A stretch of DNA of 64,000 nucleotides from Odiellus spinosus (lineage: Eukaryota; Arthropoda; Arachnida; Opiliones; Phalangiidae), in assembly GCA_963920705.1 (NCBI GenBank), contig OY987237.1, forward strand, positions 6,106,601-6,170,600. Direction: 5' to 3'. The position numbers and the translations under genes are program-made. Below the pieces are notes generated by a model, which made no database searches, was not told the DNA's origin, and was given only the letters and a program-made list of their open reading frames with translations. Positions 37,328 to 48,377 of the stretch are shown piece by piece (the stretch's first letter is position 1; every line of letters starts with the position of its first letter).

Positions 37328-37664
37328 CAGAAGCCGATGAAACCCTCCTTTGAAGTCTATTACTTCCGGGTCCTGTCTACCCCTCTCTGTATGGGCTAGT
37401 TTCAAAAAGCGCGATTCGTACGCCTCCTAACGGCAGATATTTTCGGAGCGGGAGTTCGTCAAGGGAATATCTCTAGCAGCCTTGGAGTTCGTCAAAAAAA
37501 CGTCGTCGTTTGTGGAGAGAGAGAATTTCCAATTTTCCGTAGACAGGGGGTATGAAGTAGGACCCCTCCGATCTCGTAAAATTGTGAATTTTACCCATAC
37601 AGAGAGGAGCGCTATATGGAACATTAGAGTAGTAGACTTCAAAGGAGGGTTTCATCGGCTTCTG
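37328..37664 (+). mobile_element. CAGAAGCC element, copy 3
   Basis: A 337-bp copy flanked by a perfect 7-bp duplication, ATGACAC (37321-37327 and 37665-37671). The terminal repeats are about 38 bp and then become imperfect. It is non-coding and intergenic between TM3 and TM4. Confidence 0.92.
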
Positions 37665-38115
37665 ATGACACGTCGAACTCTTCTCTCGTTCATTACGTAA
37701 CAAGAATGTTTTTAATCTTCCTAAGTATATTTGTTCGTGTAATAGTATTTACGCTTAGAAAAAAAACTAATGAAGCGTTATTAGGGTGCTATAGTCAAAA
37801 ATAAAACATGTAACGGGGAGCGTTAGATAAACAGCCTTCCTCTTATTGACCACTTATAAAAGACATAACGTATATTACACGTGACTTTTAAATACGAAAA
37901 CTTTCCGCCAATCAATATGGTTATAATTAGGTGGATTTTCAGCAAGTACGAGGTGAGAGTCCTTGGAGAAGTAATTTAGAGGATCCCCGATCACTTATGT
38001 GTTTGGATTAGTTTGCGGTATTAAAGCGTTGTTTCTATACGCGCAGGGAGGGTGAGAAGGTATAGATAGAGATTAAACCTTCTACGATTTAAATGGCTCA
38101 CTTCTAAGAATAAAT

Positions 38116-38521
38116 CAGCGTGACCATGAAGACTTCCTAAATTTCCTATATTTTCAGTGCCTTCCTATAAATTCCTATAATTGAAGGCTTTCTCCTATAT
38201 TTTCCTATTTTGTCACATTTTTCGGTTATCATGAGGTTATTCATTTTCAAATAAAAGTATAATTTAAAATTTCTCAAAAATAAAAAAATTCCCAACCAAA
38301 GAGATTAAGATTTTAAAGAAAATCAGAAAGCAATAAATATGCGGTAAAAATGTTAAATCAACGGCGTATTAAAAGATATCCTATATTTTCCTATAAATTC
38401 GCTCTTATTTATCCTATATTTCCTATAATTTTAAATTTTCAATCCAATTTTCTCCTATAATTCGCCTTTGAATTTCCTATTTTTCCTATAAAATTTAGAG
38501 TTTTTTTCCCTGGTCACCCTG
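38116..38521. mobile_element. CAGSGTGACCA element rich in TTCCTATA
   Basis: About 406 bp with ends CAGCGTGACCA and TGGTCACCCTG, flanked by ATAAAT on both sides. The interior is made of irregular TCCTATATTTTCCTAT repeats. The general design is like the CAGGGTTGCCA element. Confidence 0.65.
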
Positions 38522-39013
38522 ATAAATAGTTTCCAAAAGTCGTCCTTGCGTAATGAAAGTTTGTTATTCTCGTATTTAAATGACAGAAACTCATTAAAAA
38601 ATTAATTTATTGTTTATAATAATATACATACATTCAATTTAGACACGTACCAAATTTTAAGTACAAAAGTTAAATTATCTTTAATGGTCAAGGTCAATAC
38701 ATTTGACCTCAATGTTCTCTCCTCTAAAAACTGACAAGTTTCTAAATCTATTCTATTTTAGTGTTCCTTTTTGAAAGTGTCCATGAATCTAGCTAAGCCT
38801 ATTATTTCTCGTTTAATACTTGTTTGTTGTAAAACTACTAGTAGCCTAGATTAGGGATAGTTAAACGATAAGCTTCTGAGAGTTTTAATGATTGTTTTAA
38901 CGCTCTTAATCGATTTTAAAAATTATAATTTACTCAATTTTATTATGTTGCACAACGCTTCATCGAAATATTCTTTAGAAAATTACTAAAAGCACTGATT
39001 TTTATAGTAAATT

Positions 39014-39198
39014 AAGCTACGTTCACACTTGACATTTTGGAACCGTTTTCAAACCGTTTCGAATGTTCAAATCGACTTTTTAAGATATTATTTTGTTCCT
39101 TGATCAAAGATCTACACGGGTGACCCCAAAATTTTATATTTTGACCTTTCCAAAACGGTTAAAAACGGTTTCAAAGTCTGTAGTGTGAACGCGGCTTT
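39014..39198. mobile_element. GCGTTCACACT inverted-repeat element
   Basis: The ends AGCTACGTTCACACT and AGTGTGAACGCGGCT pair; AACCGTTTTCAAACCGTTTC and its near complement lie inside. The related element at 46406 (ends GCAGCGTTCAGACT and AGTCTGAACGCGC) belongs to the same family. Confidence 0.65.
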
Positions 39199-39764
39199 AG
39201 TTTTACGTGACCTTTCTTCGCAGTCAAGTTTATAAATTTTATTTGGCAAAGTTTTGATCGATTGTGCTGGATGAAAAGGCTTGATTGTTTCATAAACTTT
39301 TGCTACACTATAGTTTAATATACACTTAAACAATATTAAGGCACATCTATGAAAAACCTCGAAGAGGATAGGGTGAAAAGTTAGTTATAGGTACTAGATA
39401 TCCAAGGCTTTCTTTATGGAAGATCCCCATAATTTTAGGGATGAAACCATAACAAACAAACCACTATAACCAGCGCTATAGTTGAAGAAACAGAGGGGAT
39501 AGGACCCCTTAAATGGGGCTAGGTTAATACCCCCATTAATTTTTCAACTGGCATAGATTTTTGGTTTAATAAAGGAACTTCATTAATTTATGTTCTTAAT
39601 CGATAAATTTGATTCAAGATTTCATTATAGAGTTTTAGAAATCAAACAATGAACGTGAACGTATACGCGTAGCTACCTTTAATATAACAAATGATTGATG
39701 AATTAGTACTATTTCTAAAACTCTAATATTAGCTGAACAACAATCTTTCTTTTGTATATTTTCA

Positions 39765-40246
39765 ATGCATCGGTTTGAAATTACTTCGCGTACAAAGTTA
39801 GTCTCCTTTCTTATCTAACCTTTTATTTCAAAAGACATAAGGAGGAGATAAGCCTTGTACGTAGTGAAATTTCAACCTGACTCCGATAGTATCTATACAA
39901 TTACATTACTAAATATTATCAAGAATATATTCAGGTTCCATAAGAATATGGGAGCATAGCTTTAGCCTCTGGTACCATCCTCCCAAACTTTGTAACAAAA
40001 GTTCGTCCGCAATTTTCGCAACATTTGTACGCTTAGATCTTTTTTCGGTCGGCACCATTTTTATTACCCAAAATATTATGTCAAGGTAGTTAGTAGCGCG
40101 GGTTAATAATATAATGTCAGGAGCGATTTATTTGGAAAATCGATTCGAAGCAGACAAACTTTTGCTACAAAGTTTGGGAGGATGGTTATTGAATCGCGGC
40201 CCTCCCATGTTCTTATGGAACCCGAATGGATTCTTGATATTATTGA
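39765..40246. repeat. Two adjacent fold-back elements
   Basis: The first (39765-39890) pairs GAAATTACTTCGCGTACAAAG with its near complement. The second (39915-40246) pairs ACCATCCTCCCAAACTTTGT with ACAAAGTTTGGGAGGATGGT and has outer arms AATATTATCAAGAAT/ATTCTTGATATTATT. They end 37 bp from the TM4 stop codon. A worn half of the first recurs at about 50650-50730. Confidence 0.7.
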
Positions 40247-40282
40247 ATAGTTAAGAACTCAACTCGAAGAAAGTAGAAAATT

Positions 40283-41572
40283 TTAATTTCTTTTAATATC
40301 AGCACTGTGCTCGGAGATGACCGAAATAATGTCTAAACTATCTTGTTTATTAACCTTCTCGATATCGTTGGTATTTTCCATTGATGTGAGAAGTGTTTTT
40401 GGGGGTTTATAGTCACTTTCCAACTTGTAATCACTGCCAGCTATGCTAGTCAAATCTACACACTCGAGTAAAGTTAATTCGTCTTCGGCAGGAGCTCTTT
40501 CTTTAATCGTTATTGTCTCGATTTTTTGTTTGATGTTTTCCGGTGATGTCTTGGTTGTTACCATAGACGGTGGTGGGTGATGTACTTGAAATTGTCCAAC
40601 GTAGGCGACTGATGGTACAAAATTCTGGCCAAATTCCTGACCCCAACCGGTAGTGGCGCTGGGAGGGTATAGTTGGTTCGGATTGTTTACTAAGATCGAT
40701 CCTGGTGGTACCGCTATCATACCCTTAAGTAAAATACTTGTTATTAGTACACAAATACTATTTTATAACGCGGCATTCACTCTTTGAATCGAGCTAAATC
40801 TCGTTCTTGTTTATTTTCACGGGAAATCTCGCGTACAACAACGCTTGTCACTGATATTTTACGAAGCCAAAGGTGTTTTGATTAGTCGGAGGTACTCCTT
40901 TTAATTGTATGCCAAAATCTTAATCTTTTACCCGAACAAATCTGATTTTTAATACTAGATTTCGATAATTGCCCTCTTCAGCCTCCCTTTAATTTGTACA
41001 AAAATCAGTCTTCGAAAACAGTTTACAAAATTGTAAAAGCCATGATGGATTAATATGCAATGCTGAATATTCTATGCATAAAATGAATCTATTTACAACA
41101 GTTCTTGACGAGAATTTATCAGTTTCGATTGGGTTTTCAATAATGGCATTACATGAATTAACATCCATTAACTAAAATCTACGTAAAAATTAAAATTTGA
41201 GACTTACAGCCGGTACGACGGTGCTATTTGCTCCTCTAGAAAAAACGTGGCCTGGTATGCTGTATAAATTTAATTTGATTGTAATTTAAACTGCATTTAA
41301 AAGTGGTTTAACTTACATACTTATTTTTTCTTCTTTTTATGACGAGTATTACAATGATAACTATTATGAACAGTACAACGATTAGAAATATGACGGTAGC
41401 TACGACTGTAACCACGGTACTGTTTTTATCATTATTACCTATTCAAAATCATTCGCGTTAATTAATAACCCATTAATTTGTTGAACTAAAATGAAAAAAA
41501 AAGTCGATATTTACATTCTACGAGATGAATTAACGTTATTCCAATCACACATTGTCTCGTAAACGTTTTCAT
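40283..41572 (-). CDS. TM4: membrane protein with signal peptide and almost no ectodomain (222 aa)
   Basis: Exons: 41572..41515, 41438..41321, 41259..41208 and 40723..40283 (223 codons with stop). The signal peptide 'MKTFTRQCVIGITLIHLVEC' ends in phase 1. After probable cleavage only about ten residues ('NNDKNST') precede a membrane segment at about 28-53, rich in Val and Ile, followed by 'KRRK'. A 52-nt exon (phase 2 to 0) leads into a 147-codon last exon. The tail is Pro-rich at first ('AVPPGSILVNNPNQLYPPS') and acidic later ('APAEDELTLLECVDL'). It has no exact PPxY motif. No Cys modules are seen. It shares the exon-phase plan of TM3, TM5 and TM6. Confidence 0.8.
40771..40993. mobile_element. 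Half copy of the AACCTCCGACTAATC element
   Basis: The sequence from CTTTGAATCGAG to CCTCCCTTTAA matches the right half of the element at 23360. The left half is missing. It lies in the last intron of TM4. Confidence 0.6.
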
Positions 41573-42954
41573 AGTGGATTTTAAATCAAGAGTAACCCTT
41601 CCCAATCGTAGTGCCTGAAATTGACAAACGACATCTCTTTTATCAACGTGCCGCTTGGAATTTTGTTACCGAGTGAGAAGCATTGTCAGAGACACGCATG
41701 CACCTCGACGATATATACTCTTATGGACGAGTCCCTTCCAACTTAATTCTAAATATTCATATTGATCCGTGTTTTTCTCGCGTGTTTCCGACTGAAAAGA
41801 GTAAGTCTCACGCACATGTTGTTACGTAGTAGTATTGCCGCTCATTGTAAATTGCAAAAGGTTAAATTAAGGTTCAGTACATTTAAAACCATCTACAAAT
41901 CAAAGGTTCAATGATATTAGATTTATCTTCAAAAAGGTTCATAAATAAACTAGCGTTAATTATACCGTCTCAAAAAGGTTCAACTTTCGAACCAAATAAG
42001 GTGCTCCCGTGGTTGAGACAAAATTGAACCTTTGAAGGTTGAAAGTGAACGTTTTTCATTTTCAAAATAGCGTTAAAAGATTGGTACACGCGATAATACA
42101 GTTGTTTGGATTATTTCCAGTAGTAGTAAATATTAACCAACAAGATTGGAGTAACGGATTGTCAAATTTTTAGATTTTTGAAGATAAATTTGGGAAAGGA
42201 AATGGTAATTTTCCATTATTAATGTTTCGAGAATGTTCAAAGTGAACTGCATTTTTGACCTTTAAAAACAAAGGCTCTCTTTACAAGTTCTAGATCTATT
42301 TGCTAAGGCTGTAGGAAATACGTAATCTTTACTAACAGTACAGATTCTCAGACTGATCTTTTAGACAAAAAATTAATATTTAAATCGTTTTTAATCTAAG
42401 TTGATCGTTAATTAATCAAGGTAGTTACTGTTCCTTTGTGACTTAACCTTTAACATTTGCCGACCACCAGGTTTTGTATTGTTTTAAACAAGTTTCGTTT
42501 CTCCTAACTATTCAATTATTCACAATATCAACCAACGCGCAGGTTCCTTTCTCACTATTTATAACCTTAATAATTCACTCGTCTTAAGAAATGTTTTCCA
42601 CCACGACGTAAAATTATCTAAAACGTTTTACCTTGGAGTAATTATAGGGGGAGTCACCGACTGCTTGTTTTCACGCAACAGTCACTAACCACGTTAGAAA
42701 GATTAAGTACAAAAGTACTGAAGAGAGTTAACTAGTTTTTCTAACGTAACTGAGGTAGATATTTAACTATCAAGCCGATTTGGTTAACCCCTCTCAACTA
42801 AACTACACAGATAGGCACGCAAATATACGAATTTTGTACCTCCAGCTTATCGAAACACTAAAGCAGTAGGCAATTTTTCTAGTTATTCCTCCAATATGTT
42901 ACGATAAAATACCGCTTGGTAAATTTAACTCCTGAAAATCCTATAGTATTAGCT
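41573..42954. other. Intergenic, upstream of TM4
   Basis: It contains irregular AAGGTTCAA repeats at about 41870-42050, including GGTTCAACTTTCGAACC. Otherwise featureless. Confidence 0.45.
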
Positions 42955-43385
42955 ATAATGTTAAATCTAATGTTAATAATGTTTAATTTTGCCAATTGTT
43001 TATTCTAATGTTAATTTTTGATTGGCTCTATTGATAATCTAATGCTAATTTTTAATTTGATATAATTGTTAGTCTAATGCTAATTTTTAATTTGATCTAA
43101 TTGTTAGTCTAAGGCTAATTTTTAATTTGATCTAATTGTTAGTCTAAGGCTAATTTTTAATTTGCTCTAATTATTAGTCTAATGCTAATTTTTAATTTGC
43201 TCTAATTATTAGTCTAATGCTAATTTTTAATTTGCTCAAATTGTTAGTTTAAGGCTAATTTTTAATTTGCTCAAATTGTTAGTTTAAGGCTAATTTTTAA
43301 TTTGCTCTAATTGTTAGTCTAATGCTAATTTTTAATTTGCTCTAATTGTTAGTCTAATGTCAATTTAATTTGCTCCAATTGTTAA
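42955..43385. repeat. 35-bp minisatellite, about 12 units
   Basis: The unit is TCTAATGCTAATTTTTAATT plus TGCTCTAATTGTTAG, with point variants (ATGC/AGGC, CTCT/CTCA). Neighbouring units tend to share variants, as expected from local amplification. Confidence 0.85.
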
Positions 43386-43813
43386 TCAAGTCTAAACATT
43401 TGCCTAAATGTTAATGTTTACTTTAGCTTATTATCAGTATTGTTCACCAACTTGTAAGAACGGACTAGAACTTTAGACCAACGTCAATAGTTTTATTGAC
43501 CCGTCAGTTGTTAACTGAAGCGAAATGTGTAGGAGGAAACACCTATTCAGAGACACTCTTAAAGAGAGGGTAAAGAAGAATATATTATTTATCGAGTCTT
43601 CAGCCTTGTTTTGGGGATTAAGCAATCGGGAAGTGTCTCTTCACCTTCACTTAAAAAAGAATAAACCTTTCAGTTTCTTTAGACCCCAATAAAGGTTAAA
43701 ATGTTTTCACCCTGGTTTGTAGTTCTTAGATGAAGAACTGATCTTGTATAAGGTATATTTTGTATCGATAACCTATTAGTGAAAGCCATGAACCTATAAG
43801 AACATATACTTAC

Positions 43814-43884
43814 CTCCTCACTAGAGATATTTCTTGTGAAAAGTATGACTTCGTGAAATCCGTTCCATTGTTTTCGAATCTCGT
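43814..43884 (-). other. Candidate orphan exon upstream of TM4
   Basis: A pyrimidine-poor acceptor (ACAATTAG) and a strong donor (GAGGAG/GTAAGT) bound 71 nt. One frame is open (phase 1 in, phase 0 out) and would give 'EIRKQWNGFHEVILFTRN...'. It could be a 5' noncoding exon of TM4 or a relic of another gene. It does not join TM4 coding exons in frame. Confidence 0.25.
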
Positions 43885-44891
43885 CTAATTGTTTTTGTTT
43901 CTATTCCCAAGAGGACCCAAAAAAATAGGTCAACTGTTAATATTTGAAATTGATACAATCTTTCATTCCCCTTACTCTTTTACAACCACGACCACAAAAA
44001 ATGTGTAAGACGGTACTTCTCTAGATTTCGATGGATCGTTACTCTTCCATGATGGTCGATATAGTATAAACAATTCCGGAAATAGGAATATCTTACTCGT
44101 TTAGAGAAGACAGGTGCAATTGATACTATAGACAATGACAGAGTATTGATACGTAAAATTTCTACAGATCCAGGATCGATCTTGGCACGTGTTCAGGTTC
44201 GGTTATACCAGCCTAGAAATCTAAAATTACCTTTACTGGGAAATTGGTCAATTAGGCGGTAATTAACCTCATAATTAACCATCCTTATAGTGTTATTAAA
44301 TTAGTTATCGCGAGTGGTACTAGTCCCTTTTAAAAAGGGACTATATTTCTGAACCATGAAGTAGTAGTCTCTTTAATTAGTAAAATGATATTAGTTAATC
44401 ACATGGTCAATAAATTTTGTGTAAAAGATCCTTATAGTTGCAATAATTTTAGTTATCCACATAGATCGCGTTAAATACAAATTTTTAATTCAATTGGTTA
44501 ATGCATTAACATAATTAGATTTTTATACTAATATTGCTACGTTAAAGATATGTTTAACATTTTATATACACGTTATAATTAAAAATTTTATAATATATTC
44601 AAGATTTAGTTTATTTCTCTGGAATCGATAGTATTTAAAAAAAATGTACATTATTTAAACTTTATAACTTGCCCCTAAAAGCTTCGTTAATTCGATGTAA
44701 AAAAATATTATAATATTTTTAAATTAGCGAGACTGATTTTACATATTTGAAAAAGATTGTCTGTTTTTTCAAGTATGAAGTAGCAGTTTCGTTACTAAAA
44801 TAATATTATAAATTCGTCACCATAGTCAATAAATTTCGTGTAAAGAATAGAAAAATATTATTGTATAGTTGCTTATAACGGTGATCATGAC

Positions 44892-45190
44892 ATGGGCGCC
44901 CGCAGAAATTTTTCAGAGAGGGTGGGGTGGCAAGTAACAATTTTGATTTCTAATTTCTTTAGAATATCGATAGTGGCTATAAAAAAATTTAACCTTTGAA
45001 CCAAAAGATTAAAGTTAATAATATTTGGCCTACAACTTTAAATACCATCTTCCTTCTTATCTCTCCATTTATTTAAAAAAAAAAAGTAGAACTAAAGAAG
45101 TGGAGCAATCTCTGATCCAACTAGGGGAGGGGGCACAGCTTGTCAAGGGGGCAATTGCCCCATCTCTCTCCCATGCGGGCGCCCATGCGT
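44892..45190. mobile_element. GGGCGCCCGCA inverted-repeat element
   Basis: The ends ACATGGGCGCCCGCA and TGCGGGCGCCCATG pair; the interior is AT-rich with GGGTGGGGTGG and CCCCATCTCTCTCCC near the ends. The sequence TGACAT lies at or near both flanks. Confidence 0.65.
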
Positions 45191-45424
45191 GACATAAATC
45201 CGAGGGATCGGATTTTGTCATTTTTGTGTTCAGGATTTTAAGGTTTTGTAGATATTTTTAGATTACAAAGCTATTTCATTGTTATTATTTCCAAAGGAGA
45301 ATGAATTTAGCGATTTCGGAGGGCAAAAGTGTACGGGATTTTTGGCAAGCGTCCGACCCCTCGCGTAAATCTGTTTGCGTAGTTGTTAATATTTTATAGA
45401 TGAAACCATCTTGATAATAAGTTT

Positions 45425-48150
45425 TTACGCCATTGTATTTGGCTTCATTCCATTCCAAATTGGTGCTTGTTCTTGATCATTCGGATTGGCAGAAAGTGGC
45501 GAGTAAGCGTTTTGACTAGGCAACATTGGCTGTAATATCAATAGAAGCGTAATTGTTAGTTTTATTTGAAGTAACTGTCTTCCAGTATTATTCAAATTTT
45601 ATTAAGTACTAATTAAGCTATGATATCAAAGCCTAAATTAAGTTTGAAACCTATACTATCTCTCAACTAAAGTGAAGTATAGTCAACGAATTCTCTAGGA
45701 ATGAAAATGAAATTTAGGTAAAGACCATTTAAAAAAAATATTAAAAGTAATTATGAATCGAATAGTATTTCCACAATTTTAAGGCGACAATTTAATGCTT
45801 AATTTTAGTTCTGAAGTTAGGTTATGCGTTAAATTCGTGTAAACCTTTAACAACGTCGCTATCCAATCTTGAATTTCATTTTTATTCATATGGTCAGAAG
45901 CCGATGAAACCCTCCTTTGAAGTCTATTACTCCCGGGTCTTGTCTACCCCTCTCTGTATGGGTTAGTTTCAAAAAGCGCGATTCGTACGCCTCCTAACGT
46001 TATATATTTTCGGAGCGGGAGTTCGTCGAGCGAATATCTCTAGCAGCCTTGGAGTTCGTCAAAAAAACGTCGTCGTTTGTGGAGAGAGAGAATTTCCAAT
46101 TTTCCGTAGACAGGGGGTATGAAGTAGGACCCCTCCGATCTCGTAAAATTGGGAATTTTACCCATACAGAGAGGAGCGCTATATGGAACATTAGAGTAGT
46201 AGACTTCAAAGGAGGGTTTCATCGGCTTCTGATATGGTATATAACTTGGCTTAGCGTAAAATGCGTAAAAATGTTAACGGGGACGTTAATTTAACAAATT
46301 TGTCAATGATTTAAAAGAGGCTTTATTTTTGGTCATGCAAGCTTTGATTAATATAACATTCTAAATTATTACGCTTTAATTTAAATTAAGTTAACGCGAG
46401 CGTAAATAAAGCAGCGTTCAGACTATACGAAAATTTTACCTTCTCGTCTGTTCCCTCGCTATGTTTGCATTCGCATACTGTTCAGACGTAAAAACATATA
46501 CTGTAAATACGAGCGAAAATCTTTCAAATCTTTTCTGTTTCTTCGAACAAATTCTAAACGTCGTTGATTTGTTGGGAAGGTCAAATTCAATCTTTCGCGC
46601 CTTTTTTTCAATCGTCTGTAATGCGCCTGAGCAGTGAAACGAAAAGATTGACCCGGATCGACGATTAGAGAATATTTTCAATTTAGTCTGAACGCGCTTT
46701 ATATTTTTCTGAAAAATAATTGCGCAATTAATCTTACCGCGGTGGACGGACTATGCATGTTGACTCTTTCTTCTTCATATGGGATGGCAGCGGGTCTAAA
46801 TTAATTACGAAATTATTAAATATGTTGATTTCTCGTCATATTATAAATGAAAACCTTTTTGGGATTACACTATAACTACACCAAGCTTAGGCGTACACAT
46901 TAAATTTTGCCACTGTATTAAAGATGAACTCGGGGTTCAAAGCGCAACTCTAGAGTGTATCAGAAGCTGCCCCATGAGCACAAAAAACTCAAACAAAAGC
47001 CTGTAGCTTTGACTGTACCAAAGTAATTACGTATTCAGCGTTACCAAAGATTGTTATCAGTTAAGATGGTGCACAGAAATGGTCATAACCCCTCTTAAAT
47101 GGTAAAGAACCAGGTATAAATGTAGGACTATTAACAATGGAATATTAGCCTATTCTCTTTTCGTAGCAGTAACGCGGGTGGTTTTGTTTGTTACTTTTTT
47201 CCGCACTGTTTGCCGTTAGAGGACGCTTTTGAACGCCTGGTTTTGTTATTCATCTTTTTCTATTAAGATAGGCGTTCATTGTTAGTTAATATTTAATTGC
47301 ATTTAAACAAATATTTTCATGGGTGTATGTGTAGGGCAAAAGTTTTCACTTATTTCAATATTATATACGTACACTTCGTTGCAAACACGACATATCTTGT
47401 AAACTGCGTAAAGCAAAACTGAGAAAATGAAGACTCCGAGCAAAGCGTAGAGTAGTGGGAATAACCAGTAATCATTTTCACCTTCTATAAAGTGTTTTAT
47501 TTTAAGAAAAATCAATTGAAAAGTTGTCAGCCTAGCTTTGATGTGGCGTTCTTTAAGGTCAATTCATCAAGTACAATTCCCTTCAGTGAGGGATTTAAAC
47601 AACAAGAGTTTTGTTTTATTAATTAGAAGCTTTAAAATATGTAGATAAAATATTATTAAAACCAACCAACTACCAGAAAACATCGCGTGCAGTAAAATAC
47701 TTGTTAGTTGTAGGACTAGCTCCTTCTGTAGCGGCAGACATTCCGTCATTTTTAATTAAAGAGAAAATGAAATTAGGCTTAGCGGACTCAACTCGTAACT
47801 TTGCAAATTAACTAGAGTTATAAACGTTAAAGTTTCAAATTCTTTTAACGTATTTTAACACTTCGAATCGATTTAAAAATGATATATTTGCTCGATAATT
47901 TATGTTGAAATTTTAATTACTGTTTAATATCTGCATATATACTTCAAAATGAACTGAACTTTGATTTCCGCCATTACAATGCGAGGGTGAATATTTTTAT
48001 AAATAACTTACGGGTACCACCTTCGTAATTTGTAGAAAGATGATTACTGTTCCCGTAATTACCGTTGATCCTAGATCGAGGCGTTAATTGGGTGGACAAT
48101 CCCACGACGAAAGACGATAGCAAAAGTTTCAAGATATAGGCTGCCGTCAT
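45425..48150 (-). CDS. TM5: small membrane protein with signal peptide, no Cys modules (137 aa)
   Basis: Exons: 48150..48012, 47484..47373, 46795..46738 and 45529..45425 (138 codons with TAA). The signal peptide core is 'AYILKLLLSSFVVGL'. A short Asn/Ser/Tyr-rich stalk ('INGNYGNSNHLSTNYEGG') follows. The membrane segment is at about 53-75 ('WLFPLLYALLGVFIFSVLLY'), then 'KICRVC', where the two Cys could be palmitoylated. The tail is short, with 'IPYEEERVNM' and a Pro-rich end. Its donor after the membrane exon is GTACGT in phase 2, like the other family members. Two element copies (45895-46231 and 46406-46702) sit in the introns. Close in design to TM6. Confidence 0.78.
45895..46231 (+). mobile_element. 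CAGAAGCC element, copy 4, in a TM5 intron
   Basis: A 337-bp copy with the 7-bp duplication ATATGGT on both sides (45888-45894 and 46232-46238). It lies between TM5 exons 3 and 4. It is very similar to copy 3, which suggests recent activity. Confidence 0.92.
46406..46702. mobile_element. GCGTTCAGACT inverted-repeat element in a TM5 intron
   Basis: Terminal AGCAGCGTTCAGACTA pairs with TAGTCTGAACGCGCT. It is about 297 bp and ends 36 bp before the TM5 exon 3 donor. An 81-codon open frame inside is not supported as a gene. Confidence 0.6.
47122..47290. mobile_element. CTAGGACTATTAAC element, copy 3, near TM5 exon 2
   Basis: Ends TAGGACTATTAACAATGG and TCATTGTTAGTTAAT, with an internal GTTTGCCGTTAGAGGACGC as in copy 2. 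It is shorter and more diverged. Confidence 0.65.
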
Positions 48151-48311
48151 AACCTGACTCTTAATTGTCTCTTATTGTAGTTTTCTAGATATAATGACCT
48201 TTTAGCCAATCGTTAAAATATACCGGTAGTATGTTTTGAATCCTAGATTTTTCTAGAAATACGAAACACCTGTTGTTGCTATAGTCTTAAGACAATACTT
48301 AAAAAACTTAC

Positions 48312-48377
48312 CATACGATGGTGAATTAGTTACTTCATGATGGAATCAACTGTCCTGGTTGAATTCAAGTACCGTTT
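48312..48377 (-). other. Noncoding 5' exon of TM5
   Basis: Strong acceptor (TTTATTTTTAG) and donor (ATG/GTAAGT) bound 66 nt with stops in all three frames. It lies 160 bp upstream of the TM5 start codon, so it is best read as a 5' untranslated exon. A further donor (AGAG/GTAAAT) near 48397 could mark an earlier exon. Confidence 0.5.

Noticed and set aside
37427-37703. Open frames repeated at 22161-22458, 37427-37703, 46000-46294, 58608-58977 and 10487-10732
   Set aside because: They lie on both strands of the CAGAAGCC element and recur only because the element does. Length and frame change between copies.
39112-39333. Minus-strand frame of 73 codons
   Set aside because: It overlaps the GCGTTCACACT element and has no homologous counterpart in the other family copy.
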